From NCBI GenBank assembly GCA_021768085.1, contig JAETOJ010000026.1, forward strand, positions 1 to 35,757: a stretch of 35,757 bases of DNA. Direction: 5' to 3'. The translations under genes and the position numbers were made by a program. Shown here piece after piece: positions 1-7,255 of this stretch. This DNA comes from Bacillota bacterium. Its GTDB lineage: Bacteria > Bacillota > Clostridia > Oscillospirales > Oscillospiraceae. The number at the start of each line of letters is the position of its first letter. The first letter of the stretch is position 1. Under the pieces are notes generated by a model that saw nothing but the letters and a program-made list of their open reading frames with translations, was not told the origin of the DNA and ran no database searches.

Positions 1-61
1 AAATCGTGAACACTCTTTTTGAGCAAGGCAGTACCTGATTTTTGTTACCCCCCGCCGCCGA

Positions 62-96
62 AAAATGACAAAATTTCTTCGGCGTTTTCTTACAAT
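62..96 (+). terminator. Hairpin with short T run, possible terminator
   Basis: CGCCGAA and TTCGGCG pair around an AT-rich loop and are followed on the plus strand by TTTTCTT. Any plus-strand gene it serves lies left of the window. On the minus strand the stem sits just after the short ORF at 98-187 but lacks a T tract there. The first 60 bases show nothing else I recognise. Confidence 0.4.
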
Positions 97-97
97 T

Positions 98-187
98 TCA
101 TATCGGCGTTGACACGGTTTCCGCTTCTACGTGGTCGTGGTTTTTTGCCCCGCTTCTGTCGTAAAGTTCTACTCTGTACTCTTTCAT
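98..187 (-). CDS. 29-aa hypothetical peptide behind structured RNA leader
   Basis: A short ORF (MKEYRVELYD... to ...STPI) starts at ATG 187 with a good Shine-Dalgarno (AAGGAG, about 7 bases upstream). It is preceded by RNA leader copy A and its terminator hairpin. I do not recognise the product. The N-terminal pattern (KEYRVELYD followed by HVEAE) resembles the first beta-hairpin of small alpha/beta proteins, so this may be the surviving start of a longer gene cut by a frameshift at the stop. Composition is charged, with no signal peptide or membrane segment. The leader and ribosome site argue that it is, or was, translated; size and lack of homology keep confidence moderate. Confidence 0.4.
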   Translation of the reverse strand: MKEYRVELYDRSGAKNHDHVEAETVSTPI

Positions 188-217
188 AGTGTGCTCCTTC
201 CCGGGCCGCGCCCGTTC

Positions 218-275
218 CCAAAATAAAAAGTGGGTGTAAGCAAAGCTCGCTCGCGAGCTTTGCTTATCCCCCATG
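218..275 (-). terminator. Terminator hairpin of RNA leader copy A
   Basis: Read on the minus strand, a perfect 13-bp stem (TAAGCAAAGCTCG / CGAGCTTTGCTTA, loop CGAG), extendable by TGGG/CCCA, is followed by CTTTTTATTTT. That is a textbook intrinsic terminator. It sits between the three-way-junction RNA and the Shine-Dalgarno of the 29-aa ORF, where an attenuator would be. The inner GCTCGCGAGCGAGC and the tail are shared exactly with copy B near 34.3 kb. Confidence 0.7.
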
Positions 276-376
276 GGCCATGAAATCATGGCCGTGTCAA
301 GACTGGCCGGAGGCCACTTGCGCAAAAAAATTCTGTCCGGCGCACTTACCGGGCAGAATTATTTTGCGGTCTTGAC
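276..376 (-). ncRNA. Structured RNA leader copy A (three-way junction)
   Basis: On the minus strand GTCAAGAC (376-369) pairs with GTCTTGAC (303-296) as a closing stem. Inside are arm 2 (CAAAATAATTCTG / CAGAATTTTTTTG, one mismatch), a CGCAAGTG joining segment (322-315) and a short GGCC-TCC-GGCC arm. A further hairpin (GGCCATG-ATTT-CATGGCC) follows before the terminator. Copy B at 34.38-34.47 kb keeps the closing stem, the CGCAAGTG and the terminator core, but both arms have different sequences that still pair. That is compensatory evidence for a real RNA fold. I do not recognise the family; it could be a riboswitch-like attenuator or a small RNA with its own terminator. Confidence 0.65.
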
Positions 377-696
377 GCGGACAGGGTTTCATGGCACGCC
401 GTCCGGAGGACACCTTGTTCCCCCGTCCCGCCGCAGCGGCCATTTAATCCATCGGAGATACCACTTTCCCCCGTCTCCGTGGCAGGGAAACTCCAAGCAT
501 CCAGCAGCGCCCACCCTGGAACCAGACAAAGGCCAGGGGCCCCGCGGCAAGGCTTTAGCCGCGCGGGGCCCCTGGCCTGGGCACAGCGTAACACATCCCG
601 CCGACCGCTGCACGCATCCAGGTCAACAACCTGTGTTACAAACTACTCCCATTATCTGTCAATGTCCAACTTCTTCTTGACATTAGCCGTCTCCGG
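377..696. other. Intergenic stretch, no gene; one strong GC hairpin
   Basis: I see no coding sequence here. A long GC-rich inverted repeat at about 531-577 (arms GGCCAGGGGCCCCGCG and its complement around AAGGCTTTAGCC) is the only clear structure. On the minus strand it is followed by TTTGTC, so it could be a weak backup terminator for the spoIIIA/asp23 transcript. Confidence 0.4.
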
Positions 697-737
697 AAAA
701 AAGAGGGAAAAGAGCCGGGCCAAACCGGCCCGGCTCT
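697..737 (-). terminator. Terminator of the spoIIIA-asp23 operon
   Basis: On the minus strand, GAGCCGGGCCGG-TTT-GGCCCGGCTC forms a near-perfect stem followed by TTTTCCCTCTTTTTT. It lies just downstream of the asp23-family stop codon and is well placed to end the whole spoIIIA transcript. Confidence 0.8.
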
Positions 738-750
738 GGGGAACGTCCCG

Positions 751-1119
751 TTATTTCTGGAAGGTCACGCCCACCACGGCTACATTGACGCAGGCCACGC
801 TCAGCCCGCTGGTGTTCTCCACCGCGCTGAACACCGCGTCCTGCACCGCCCGGGCCACGTCGGTGACTACATAGCCGTACCGCACCAGGATGGACAGCTC
901 CACAGTCACCTTCTCCTCCTCCACCCACAGGCGCACCCCGCGGGTCAGGGCCTTGCGGTTGGCCGTGGCGGCCCCGTCGCTGCTCAGGCCGGAGCCCAGA
1001 CAGCTCACGCCCTCCACCTCTACCGCCGCCGCCGCCGCGATGACGGCCAGCACCTCCTCGGATATGCTGACGCTGCCCAGCTCGCTCTCGTGGGAGATAT
1101 ATTCCCTGCCTTCGGCCAT
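751..1119 (-). CDS. Asp23/Gls24 family envelope stress protein
   Basis: A 122-aa protein with the Asp23/Gls24 (DUF322) pattern: a G-x-V-x-I-x-x-E-V-L start (GSVSISEEVL, about residues 15-24), an Ala-rich helix, an EGV turn, and a strand-helix half with VRYGYVVTDVARAVQDAV and a closing VNVxVxGV. Family members are small acidic cytoplasmic proteins linked to cell-envelope stress; clostridial paralogues of the YqhY type commonly sit just after spoIIIAH. That is the case here: it is the last gene of the spoIIIA cluster, 94 bp behind the spoIIIAG-AH fusion, with AAAGGAG about 10 bases before ATG and a strong terminator beyond. Its precise function is unknown. Confidence 0.88.
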   Translation of the reverse strand: MAEGREYISHESELGSVSISEEVLAVIAAAAAVEVEGVSCLGSGLSSDGAATANRKALTRGVRLWVEEEKVTVELSILVRYGYVVTDVARAVQDAVFSAVENTSGLSVACVNVAVVGVTFQK

Positions 1120-1213
1120 GACGCCTCACGCTCCTTTTTCCAAGCTGAAGGTATTATATCACCCCGGCGTCAAAATTACAATCCCGATTTTTCGCGGGGC
1201 CGCGCCTCCTCTT

Positions 1214-2182
1214 TTACGGCTCCGCCTCAATGATAGTCACCTTGGTGGGAGTCAGACCGGTCTCCTCCATGACGATCTCGGCGATCTTGGCGATGTCCGT
1301 CTCATTCAGGCCCTCGGCGGTGGAGGACACCACCACGCTGGCGCTGTCCTCATTGATGAAACACACGCAGTCGCCGTAGCCCTTGGCAGTCACCAGGTTC
1401 TCCACCTTGGCCTCGGACAGGGTGAGCGCGGCCATGGCCTGGATGGACGCGTTGGCCTCGTCCAGCATCGTCTGCTGAGCGTTCTCATCGGCGGCGGCCT
1501 GCTGGAGCAGCTCCAGGGCGCTGTCCCGGGCCTGCTGCCGGTTCAGCCGGGCGGACGCGAAATAGCCCGTGGACGTTGTGCTCCCAGGCTCCTGGCTGGG
1601 AGAGGCGCTGGGATCGGCACTGGCCTGTGCGCCGGGGTTTGTCTCCACAGGCTTGCCGGCGGTGCCCTTGCCGTCCTCCTCCCCATTGACCAGGGTCGTC
1701 TGCCCCAGCAGCTTGCCGTCCTTGCCGCCGCCCTCCGCCCGGATCTCTGCGTTGTCCCCGCCCTGGCACACCACCAGTGCCCCTTGAAAGGTGGGGTAGT
1801 TCCGGCTCAACAGCACCGCCTCCTGGCTTCCGCCGGAGTTCACCAGCACCGTCTCCTCCGCCACGCTGCTGCCCCGGTCGGTGATGGAGGTGGTGCGGTC
1901 GGAGGCCAGCACCCGCTCCATGCCGCTCTTGACCGTCAGGGTCACCGTCACCTGCCCCGCCCCCTCCACCTGGGACAGGGTGCGGGACAGCTTCTCCTCC
2001 AGGGCCTCCAGGTCGAAGTCCTCCCGGGCTGACCCTTGGACGCTCGTGTCCGGCCCCTGCTCGCCGTCCCCCGTGGGCCACAGCAGCAAAAGGAGCCCGG
2101 CGGCGATGACAAGCAGCACATATTTGTACTGGTTCAGCAGCTTCCACACCGCCCCTGGCTCGGGCTTCCACTGGAGCTTCAT
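1214..2182 (-). CDS. spoIIIAG-spoIIIAH: SpoIIIAG-SpoIIIAH in-frame fusion protein
   Basis: This 322-aa ORF joins two normally separate proteins of the feeding-tube channel between mother cell and forespore. Residues 1-150 look like SpoIIIAG: cytosolic start, one membrane span (about 21-38), then the ring-building sequence with VEGAGQVTVTLTV and GALVVCQGGDNAEIR. Residues from about 158 (GKLLGQTTLVNG) look like the extracytoplasmic part of SpoIIIAH: a Pro/Ser-rich linker, then YFASARLNRQQARDSALELL and the ring domain ending EETGLTPTKVTI. The last strand/helix of SpoIIIAG and the membrane anchor of SpoIIIAH are missing at the junction (near 1720-1735), so one anchor would serve both domains. The start overlaps the spoIIIAF stop (ATGA). 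Assignment is firm; whether the fusion is natural or an assembly deletion cannot be told here. Confidence 0.88.
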   Translation of the reverse strand: MKLQWKPEPGAVWKLLNQYKYVLLVIAAGLLLLLWPTGDGEQGPDTSVQGSAREDFDLEALEEKLSRTLSQVEGAGQVTVTLTVKSGMERVLASDRTTSITDRGSSVAEETVLVNSGGSQEAVLLSRNYPTFQGALVVCQGGDNAEIRAEGGGKDGKLLGQTTLVNGEEDGKGTAGKPVETNPGAQASADPSASPSQEPGSTTSTGYFASARLNRQQARDSALELLQQAAADENAQQTMLDEANASIQAMAALTLSEAKVENLVTAKGYGDCVCFINEDSASVVVSSTAEGLNETDIAKIAEIVMEETGLTPTKVTIIEAEP

Positions 2183-2667
2183 GGCAGTTCCTCCTCAAAG
2201 CGCTGCCGCTGGGGAGGCACGCCCAGGTCGTCCTCCAGTAGGCGGCTGAGCGCGGCCCGTTTCTCCTCTGTCCAGACGCCCCGGGCGGTGACCTCCCAAG
2301 GGCAGGGCACGCCGTTTTCATCATTGGAACAGGTCACCTCCGCCTGACAGAGGATGCCCAGTTCCTCCGCCTTGTCCACAATATATGCGGCGGTGTTGTC
2401 CTCTATGATGGTTTGATACAGCAAATTGCTTTTTTCCGCCAGACCTTCCTCATAGCTTTGGGACGCGGCCCGGTACTCCTCCGCCGCCCGGGCAATGAGC
2501 CCGCTGTCCAGCCGGAGCAGCGGCCCCACCGCCGCCAGCAGCAGGGCCAGCCCTCCCGCCAGACGGCACACCTTTTTCACGCTGCCCTTGGGGGCCAGCC
2601 CCTCCGCCGCCGCCAGCACCAGGGCGGTGCAGGCCACCCCCAGCAGCCACTGCCGCAGGGCCGTCAT
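2179..2667 (-). CDS. spoIIIAF: Stage III sporulation protein AF
   Basis: A 162-aa protein with two N-terminal membrane segments (about residues 5-20 and 30-50) followed by a soluble domain with an amphipathic helix (EEYRAASQSYEEGLAEKSNLL) and a small alpha/beta fold. This matches SpoIIIAF, a component of the SpoIIIA-SpoIIQ channel in the mother-cell membrane around the forespore. I chose ATG 2667 because it overlaps the spoIIIAE stop in an ATGA arrangement, like the other joints of the operon; the longer upstream reading is an out-of-family extension into spoIIIAE. Confidence 0.9.
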   Translation of the reverse strand: MTALRQWLLGVACTALVLAAAEGLAPKGSVKKVCRLAGGLALLLAAVGPLLRLDSGLIARAAEEYRAASQSYEEGLAEKSNLLYQTIIEDNTAAYIVDKAEELGILCQAEVTCSNDENGVPCPWEVTARGVWTEEKRAALSRLLEDDLGVPPQRQRFEEELP

Positions 2668-3767
2668 AGGGCGGCCACCGACACGCAGGACACCAGCGCG
2701 ATGAGCAGCAGCAGGCAGCACGCCCCCGTCATGCCCAGCACCAGCCCGAAGGCGCTCCCCAGCCGATCCACCAGGGCGCACACCGGCCCGTCCCCCATGG
2801 CGGTGGCCAGGGCCGCTGTCAACTTGTAGGCCAGATAGTGCACCGAGAGCTGCAACAGGGGGATCAGGCAGATCCCCAGAATGGTCACCATACCGAACAC
2901 CCCCACCGTCCCCTTCAATACCCCCGCCGACGCCAGCACCGTCTCCGCCGCATCGGACAAAATCCCACCCACCACCGGGATGGCCCCAGATATGGCCAGC
3001 TTAGCGGCCTTTACCGTGGCCGCGTCCGCCGTCCCCGCCACCACCCCGCTGGCCGTCAGATAGCCCACAAAGGCCATGGTCACCACCGTCAGCACCGTAG
3101 TCACCGTCCACTTCAGCAGATCCGCCAGCCGCTTCAGCCTGTCCTCCCCCACCGCCGCCTGGGCCACCGACGCGGCGATGTAGCCGTACAGCAGGGGCAC
3201 CAGCAGGCCGTTGATCAGGTTCACCAGCAGGTCGGAAAAGAGGGCCGCCGCCAGCTGCCGGGCCGCCGCCCCGGTGATGGCCCCGGTGGCCGCCGTCACC
3301 GCCGCCGCCGTGGGCAGGAGCACGTTGGCAAAGGAGGTCATCCTGGCAATGGCCCCCGTGCCCATGCCCAGCAGAGCGTTCACGTCCGCCACCGCCACCG
3401 CCGTCACCGCCAGCGTCCCCGCCAGGGATACCGAGCGGGCGGCCGTCCCTCCCGCGCCCTCCTGCACCGTCTCCGCCAGCCCGCAGAACAGCAGGATCAC
3501 CAAGATTAGCACCCCCGAGCGCACCGCCCGGCGGAGGATGCCCCCCAGCTCCCGGGTGCCGGTATCCACCAGCTCCGCCAGCCCGTCGTCCAGGGCCGCG
3601 CCGTACTCCGCCGTCCCCCCCTGCTCCGCTGCGGCCCGCTCCAGCTCGTCCAGGCCGAAGTCCTCCTCCTGGACGATCCGAACCTCCCCAATGCTTGATG
3701 CCCGCGCCGGCAGGCACAGCAGGGCCAGCAGCAGGGGGAGCAGCGCGAACAGCAGTTTTCCCCTCAT
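2664..3767 (-). CDS. spoIIIAE: Stage III sporulation protein AE
   Basis: A 367-aa polytopic membrane protein with a cleavable-looking signal peptide (LLFALLPLLLALLCLPARAS), an acidic extracytoplasmic region (about 25-80), then roughly seven to eight hydrophobic segments rich in Ala, Val and Gly. Length and layout match SpoIIIAE, the largest membrane component of the SpoIIIA complex, slightly shorter than the roughly 400-aa Bacillus protein. GGGAGG lies about 7 bases before ATG. It follows spoIIIAD by 13 bp and overlaps spoIIIAF by 4 bp. Confidence 0.93.
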   Translation of the reverse strand: MRGKLLFALLPLLLALLCLPARASSIGEVRIVQEEDFGLDELERAAAEQGGTAEYGAALDDGLAELVDTGTRELGGILRRAVRSGVLILVILLFCGLAETVQEGAGGTAARSVSLAGTLAVTAVAVADVNALLGMGTGAIARMTSFANVLLPTAAAVTAATGAITGAAARQLAAALFSDLLVNLINGLLVPLLYGYIAASVAQAAVGEDRLKRLADLLKWTVTTVLTVVTMAFVGYLTASGVVAGTADAATVKAAKLAISGAIPVVGGILSDAAETVLASAGVLKGTVGVFGMVTILGICLIPLLQLSVHYLAYKLTAALATAMGDGPVCALVDRLGSAFGLVLGMTGACCLLLLIALVSCVSVAAL

Positions 3768-3780
3768 CCCGCCGCCTCCC

Positions 3781-4167
3781 TCAGATCAACCCCGTCAGGG
3801 TGTCCACCACCGCCGTCATCAGCGGCAGCACCGCCACCAGGGCCAGGGCTGTCCCCGCCAGCTCCACCGCCGAGGCCAGCCCCCCCTCTCCCGCGTCCCG
3901 GCAAAAGTCGGAGGATAGCCGGGTGACGATGGCCACCCCCGCCGTCTTCACCACCGGCCCCACCACCTGGGGGGACAGCCCCCCGGCCTCCATCAGCTTG
4001 TCCATCAGCTCCGTCACCGCCTGGAGGGCCCCGGAGCAGTACAGCAGGATCACCGCCCCGGCGCACATTCCCAGCACCAGCCCCAACTCCGGGGCCTGCT
4101 TGCGCACCACCACCGCGCACACTGCGGCGGCGATGGCCGCCGCCGCCACCTTTACAATGTCGCTCAC
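3781..4167 (-). CDS. spoIIIAD: Stage III sporulation protein AD
   Basis: A 128-aa integral membrane protein with about four hydrophobic helices and the family pattern of a helical start (IVKVAAAAIAAAVCAVVVRKQAPE cut by charged residues), a conserved LVLGMCAGAVIL segment and VVKTAGVAIVTRLSSDFCRDAGE near the middle. It uses a GTG start that overlaps the spoIIIAC stop (GTGA), so the two are probably translationally coupled. It is part of the SpoIIIA channel; its exact role within the complex is not established. Confidence 0.93.
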   Translation of the reverse strand: MSDIVKVAAAAIAAAVCAVVVRKQAPELGLVLGMCAGAVILLYCSGALQAVTELMDKLMEAGGLSPQVVGPVVKTAGVAIVTRLSSDFCRDAGEGGLASAVELAGTALALVAVLPLMTAVVDTLTGLI

Positions 4168-4358
4168 AGCCCGAACAGGTTCTTCACCAGGTCGAACAGA
4201 CTGCTGATCTCCTGCACCACAATCATGAGCACCACCACCAGTGCCACCAGGGTGGTCATGGTGGCCATCTCGTCCCGGCCGGAGCGGGTCAGCACCTGGT
4301 TGAGCACCGATACCAGAATGCCGATGGCGGCAATTTTAAAAATCAGATCCACGTTCAC
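4164..4358 (-). CDS. spoIIIAC: Stage III sporulation protein AC
   Basis: A 64-aa protein with two membrane helices, the usual length for SpoIIIAC. The sequence MNVDLIFKIAAIGILV followed by LNQVLTRSGRDE and a second helix (TTLVALVVVLMIVVQEIS) ending SLFDLVKNLF is characteristic. The start is GTG at 4358, set by a strong AAGGAGG 7 bases upstream. A longer reading frame runs through this point from spoIIIAB sequence but is a shadow. SpoIIIAC and SpoIIIAD are small membrane partners of the SpoIIIA channel. Confidence 0.93.
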   Translation of the reverse strand: MNVDLIFKIAAIGILVSVLNQVLTRSGRDEMATMTTLVALVVVLMIVVQEISSLFDLVKNLFGL

Positions 4359-4375
4359 ATTGACTCCTCCTTGGT

Positions 4376-4888
4376 TCAGATCAGCAGGATGGTGAGGAAC
4401 AGCCCCGCCGTCACCCCCAGCACACCGTACACACGGCCCAGCCGCCGCCGTTCCTCCTCCGCCTGCTCCCGCCGCCGGGCCAGCCCCGCCACAACGCCCT
4501 CCACGGCCTGCCGCTGGCTGTCCCCGTCGTACCGGCCCAGCACCGGGCCCAGCTGCTCCACCAGCGCCCGATCCTCCCGATCCAGCACCAGGGGGCACCG
4601 CTCCAGGCCCTCCTGCCACAGTGCCCGGAAGGGCGCGCCGTCCAGCGTCCCCGCGCCCTGGGCGCAGAAAGAGAAGAACCGGGCGGCCCGTCCGTGGACG
4701 CCCGCCGCCGCCGTCTCCAACGCCCCCGGAAGCGGGGACAGCCGCCAGCCCAGCTCCCGCTGGAGGATCTCAAGCCCCGCCGACAGCTCCCGCAGATCCC
4801 GCACCCGGCCGTCCAACCGGCCCACCGCCCCCAGACCCAGGGCCCCGCAGCCCGCCATCAGCAGGCACGCCCCTGCCGCCCGGATCAC
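4376..4888 (-). CDS. spoIIIAB: Stage III sporulation protein AB
   Basis: A 170-aa protein, the normal SpoIIIAB length, with an N-terminal membrane segment (AAGACLLMAGCGALGLGAV), a central helical domain (VRDLRELSAGLEILQRELG, then an EGLERCPLV region), and a C-terminal membrane anchor (YGVLGVTAGLFLTILLI). These helical parts resemble GspF-type platform proteins of type II secretion, and SpoIIIAB is thought to pair with the SpoIIIAA ATPase. The start is GTG at 4888, overlapping the spoIIIAA stop (GTGA). Residues upstream of this start in the same frame are a spoIIIAA shadow. Confidence 0.92.
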   Translation of the reverse strand: MIRAAGACLLMAGCGALGLGAVGRLDGRVRDLRELSAGLEILQRELGWRLSPLPGALETAAAGVHGRAARFFSFCAQGAGTLDGAPFRALWQEGLERCPLVLDREDRALVEQLGPVLGRYDGDSQRQAVEGVVAGLARRREQAEEERRRLGRVYGVLGVTAGLFLTILLI

Positions 4889-5787
4889 GGCAGGGCCTCC
4901 ACCCGGGCCGTCCGCCGTCCGTCCCGGCGCTCCAGCACCACCAGCCGCCGGAACACCCCTGCCGACAGCAGCGCCCGGTACACCGGCCTGCGGCAGAGAT
5001 CCTCCGGCCCGCCGCCGTGGGCGGTGGCCAGCAGCGCCGCGCCGCAGCCCGCCGCCTCTGTCACCGCCCGCACGTCGCCGGGGTCGGTGATCTCGTCCAC
5101 CGCCACCACCTGGGGGTTCATCCCCCGAATGAGCATGGACAGCCCCTCCGCCTTGGAACATCCGTCCAGCACGTCGGTGTGGCGGCCCACGTAGAGCTGG
5201 GGCTCCCCCCGCCACAGGGCGGCGATCTCCCCGCGCTCGTCCGCCACCCCCACCCGCAGGGGCGCGCCTCCCTCCCCGTCGGACAGTCCCCGCACCAGCT
5301 CCCGCAGCAGGGTGGTTTTGCCCGCCCCCGGCGGGGCCAGGATGAGGGTACTGACAAAGGCCCCGCCCTCCCTGAGCTGAGGCAGCAGCGCCCCGGCTTG
5401 TCCCACCACCGGGCGGGCCACCCGAATGGACAGGGAGGACAGCTCTCGCAGGGTGACGATCCCGCCGTCCCGGCGCACCACCGAGCCGCACAGCCCTACC
5501 CGGTGCCCGCCCCGCAGAGTGACAAAGCCCTGCCGCACCCGATCCAGCGCCGTGTGGGCCGACGACTGGGTGGCGTTCTCCAGCACCTGGCGCAGCTCCT
5601 CCTCCCCAATTGGGGGCGTGTCCGTGTCCACTTCGCCCTCCGGTAGAAGGGCAGTCATGGGGAAGCCCCGGCGGAGCCGCATCTCCTCCAGCTCGGACAG
5701 CCTGTCCGATCCCAGCCCCCGCAGGCCCGCCCGCAGGGGCTCCGGCAGCACCGCCGCCGCCTGCTCCCAGGGATATCGCTTGTCCAT
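4885..5787 (-). CDS. spoIIIAA: Stage III sporulation protein AA, secretion ATPase
   Basis: A 300-aa cytoplasmic ATPase of the mother cell, first gene of the operon. A Walker A motif APPGAGKTT is at residues 151-159 and a Walker B-like VVAVDEI near 213-219, with a GxHRVGLCG block before them as in SpoIIIAA. The family is related to secretion-type ATPases and is proposed to energise the SpoIIIA-SpoIIQ channel that keeps the engulfed forespore active for SigG. Length matches Bacillus SpoIIIAA. A SigE-like promoter lies 27-57 bp upstream. Confidence 0.95.
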   Translation of the reverse strand: MDKRYPWEQAAAVLPEPLRAGLRGLGSDRLSELEEMRLRRGFPMTALLPEGEVDTDTPPIGEEELRQVLENATQSSAHTALDRVRQGFVTLRGGHRVGLCGSVVRRDGGIVTLRELSSLSIRVARPVVGQAGALLPQLREGGAFVSTLILAPPGAGKTTLLRELVRGLSDGEGGAPLRVGVADERGEIAALWRGEPQLYVGRHTDVLDGCSKAEGLSMLIRGMNPQVVAVDEITDPGDVRAVTEAAGCGAALLATAHGGGPEDLCRRPVYRALLSAGVFRRLVVLERRDGRRTARVEALP

Positions 5788-5813
5788 AAAGTCACCGCCT
5801 TACTTGTTACCCC

Positions 5814-5844
5814 ATTTCTATGAAGGCGTGTCCCACGATATGAC
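5814..5844 (-). promoter_or_regulatory. Candidate SigE promoter of spoIIIA operon
   Basis: On the minus strand TCATATC (-35 like) and CATAGAAAT (-10 like; SigE consensus is close to CATACAnT) are separated by 15 bases. It sits directly upstream of spoIIIAA, which is SigE-dependent in Bacillus. This is pattern matching only. Confidence 0.5.
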
Positions 5845-5895
5845 CGCGGCAGAAAATTTTTAGTCCCGGACCGGTTTTAGGGCCTATTGGGGCAT

Positions 5896-5957
5896 AAAAA
5901 AGCCGACCCATTTTGGCAAGGAAAATCACCTTACCCTTGCTTTCAATGAGCCGGTTT
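5896..5957 (-). terminator. Terminator of dapL
   Basis: Downstream of dapL on the minus strand a two-part stem forms: an outer CCGGCTCATT/AATGGGTCGG with two G-U pairs, and an inner GCAAGG/CCTTGC. It is followed by CTTTTTT. It separates dapL from the spoIIIA operon. Confidence 0.75.
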
Positions 5958-5974
5958 GCTTTGTTTTTTTGTTG

Positions 5975-7192
5975 TTACAGGACGGATATCATCCGCTGGA
6001 CGGCCTCCCGGGTAGCGTCCGCGTCCCCGAAGGCGGTGACCCGGACATAGCCCTCCCCGCTGGGGCCGAACCCCACCCCGGGGGTGGTCACCACGCAGGC
6101 CCGCTTCAGCAGCACATCAAAGAAGTCCCAGGAGGGGGTATTGTTGGGGGTTTTTACCCACAGGTAAGGAGCGTTCACCCCGCCGTATACCGTCAGCCCC
6201 GCGGCGGACAGGCCGTCCCGGATCACCTGGGCATTCATTAAGTAGTAGTCAATGGCGGCCTTGGTCTGTGTCTTGCCCTGGGGAGACAGGGCCGCCTCCG
6301 CTGCCCGCTGGATGACATAGGGCACGCCGTTGAATTTGCTCCCCTGGCGGCGGTTCCACAGATCCCGCAGGGACACGCCATCCCGCTCCAGCGCCCTGGG
6401 TATCACCGTATAAGCGCAGCGGTTGCCGGTGAACCCGGCGGATTTGGAAAAGGAGCGGAACTCAATGGCGCAGGTCTTGGCCCCCTCCACCTCGAAGATA
6501 CTGTGGGGGACGCCCTCCTCCCGGATGAACGCCTCATAAGCGGAGTCGAACAGGATCACGCTGCCATGGGCGTTGGCGTAATCCACCCACACCTTGAGCT
6601 GCTCATAGGTGGCCGCCGCCCCGGTGGGATTGTTGGGGGAGCAAATGTAGATCAGATCCGGCACCTTGCCTGCGGGCAGATCGGGAAAAAAGCCGTTTTC
6701 AGCCGTACAGGGCAGGTAGACAAGCTCCGTCCACCGCTCTCCGTCGAAGTCCCCGGCGCGGCCCGCCATGGCGTTGGTGTCCACGTAGACGGGATAGACC
6801 GGGTCGCACACCGCCACCACGTTGTCCACCGAGAAGATGTCGCCGATGCTGCCGCAGTCGCTCTTGGCCCCGTCGGACACAAAGATCTCGTCGTCCGCGA
6901 TGTCCACCCCTCGGGCCAGGTAGTCATCCCGGATAGCAAAGCGCAGGAAGTCATAAGTGCAGCAGGTCTCCTCACAGTAACCCCGGAAGGTCTCCTTCAC
7001 CCCCATCTCCCGGGACGCCTTTATCATGGCGTCCACCACCGCGGGGGCTAATGGCTGGGTCACATCGCCGATGCCCAGGCGGATCAGGGGCAGGGGCGGG
7101 TTCTGGGCGGAAAAGGCCCGCACCCGGCGGCCGATCTCGGGGAACAGGTATCCTCCGGGAAGTTTTTTGAAATTCTGGTTGACGCGGGCCAT
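5975..7192 (-). CDS. dapL: LL-diaminopimelate aminotransferase
   Basis: A 405-aa PLP enzyme (fold type I) that converts tetrahydrodipicolinate and glutamate directly to LL-diaminopimelate, the shortcut route to lysine and cell-wall DAP. Seen: the N-terminal FKKLPGGYLFPEI, GDVTQPLAP, the SDGAKSDCGSIGDIF block, SPNNPTG, and SFSKSAGFTGNRCAY with the PLP lysine near residue 250. I chose ATG 7192 because AAGGAG is 8 bases upstream; an in-frame GTG 9 bases earlier is too close to it. One oddity: the usual GYGPExGYxFLR loop reads GYCEETCCTYDFLR, about two residues longer and with three cysteines. DapF next door takes the next pathway step. Confidence 0.95.
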   Translation of the reverse strand: MARVNQNFKKLPGGYLFPEIGRRVRAFSAQNPPLPLIRLGIGDVTQPLAPAVVDAMIKASREMGVKETFRGYCEETCCTYDFLRFAIRDDYLARGVDIADDEIFVSDGAKSDCGSIGDIFSVDNVVAVCDPVYPVYVDTNAMAGRAGDFDGERWTELVYLPCTAENGFFPDLPAGKVPDLIYICSPNNPTGAAATYEQLKVWVDYANAHGSVILFDSAYEAFIREEGVPHSIFEVEGAKTCAIEFRSFSKSAGFTGNRCAYTVIPRALERDGVSLRDLWNRRQGSKFNGVPYVIQRAAEAALSPQGKTQTKAAIDYYLMNAQVIRDGLSAAGLTVYGGVNAPYLWVKTPNNTPSWDFFDVLLKRACVVTTPGVGFGPSGEGYVRVTAFGDADATREAVQRMISVL

Positions 7193-7225
7193 AGCGACCA
7201 CTCCTTCACTTTATCTGGTTAAACC

Positions 7226-7255
7226 ATTGTATCACAGAAAAAACGCCCCGGTCAA
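7226..7255 (-). promoter_or_regulatory. Vegetative promoter of dapL
   Basis: On the minus strand TTGACC and TACAAT are separated by 18 bases, about 35 bp upstream of the dapL start. The -35 box overlaps the last codons of dapF, so dapL can be expressed apart from dapF although the two genes are adjacent. Confidence 0.65.

Noticed and set aside
531..577. Long GC-rich hairpin considered as an ncRNA or IS end
   Set aside because: No flanking duplication, no promoter and only a poor T tract; kept only as structure in an intergenic stretch.
890..2032. A 380-aa plus-strand frame over asp23 and spoIIIAG-AH
   Set aside because: Shadow of the minus-strand genes; composition is not protein-like.
4376..5491. 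A single 371-aa protein over spoIIIAB and part of spoIIIAA
   Set aside because: The N-terminal two thirds are an out-of-frame reading of spoIIIAA; spoIIIAB starts at GTG 4888.
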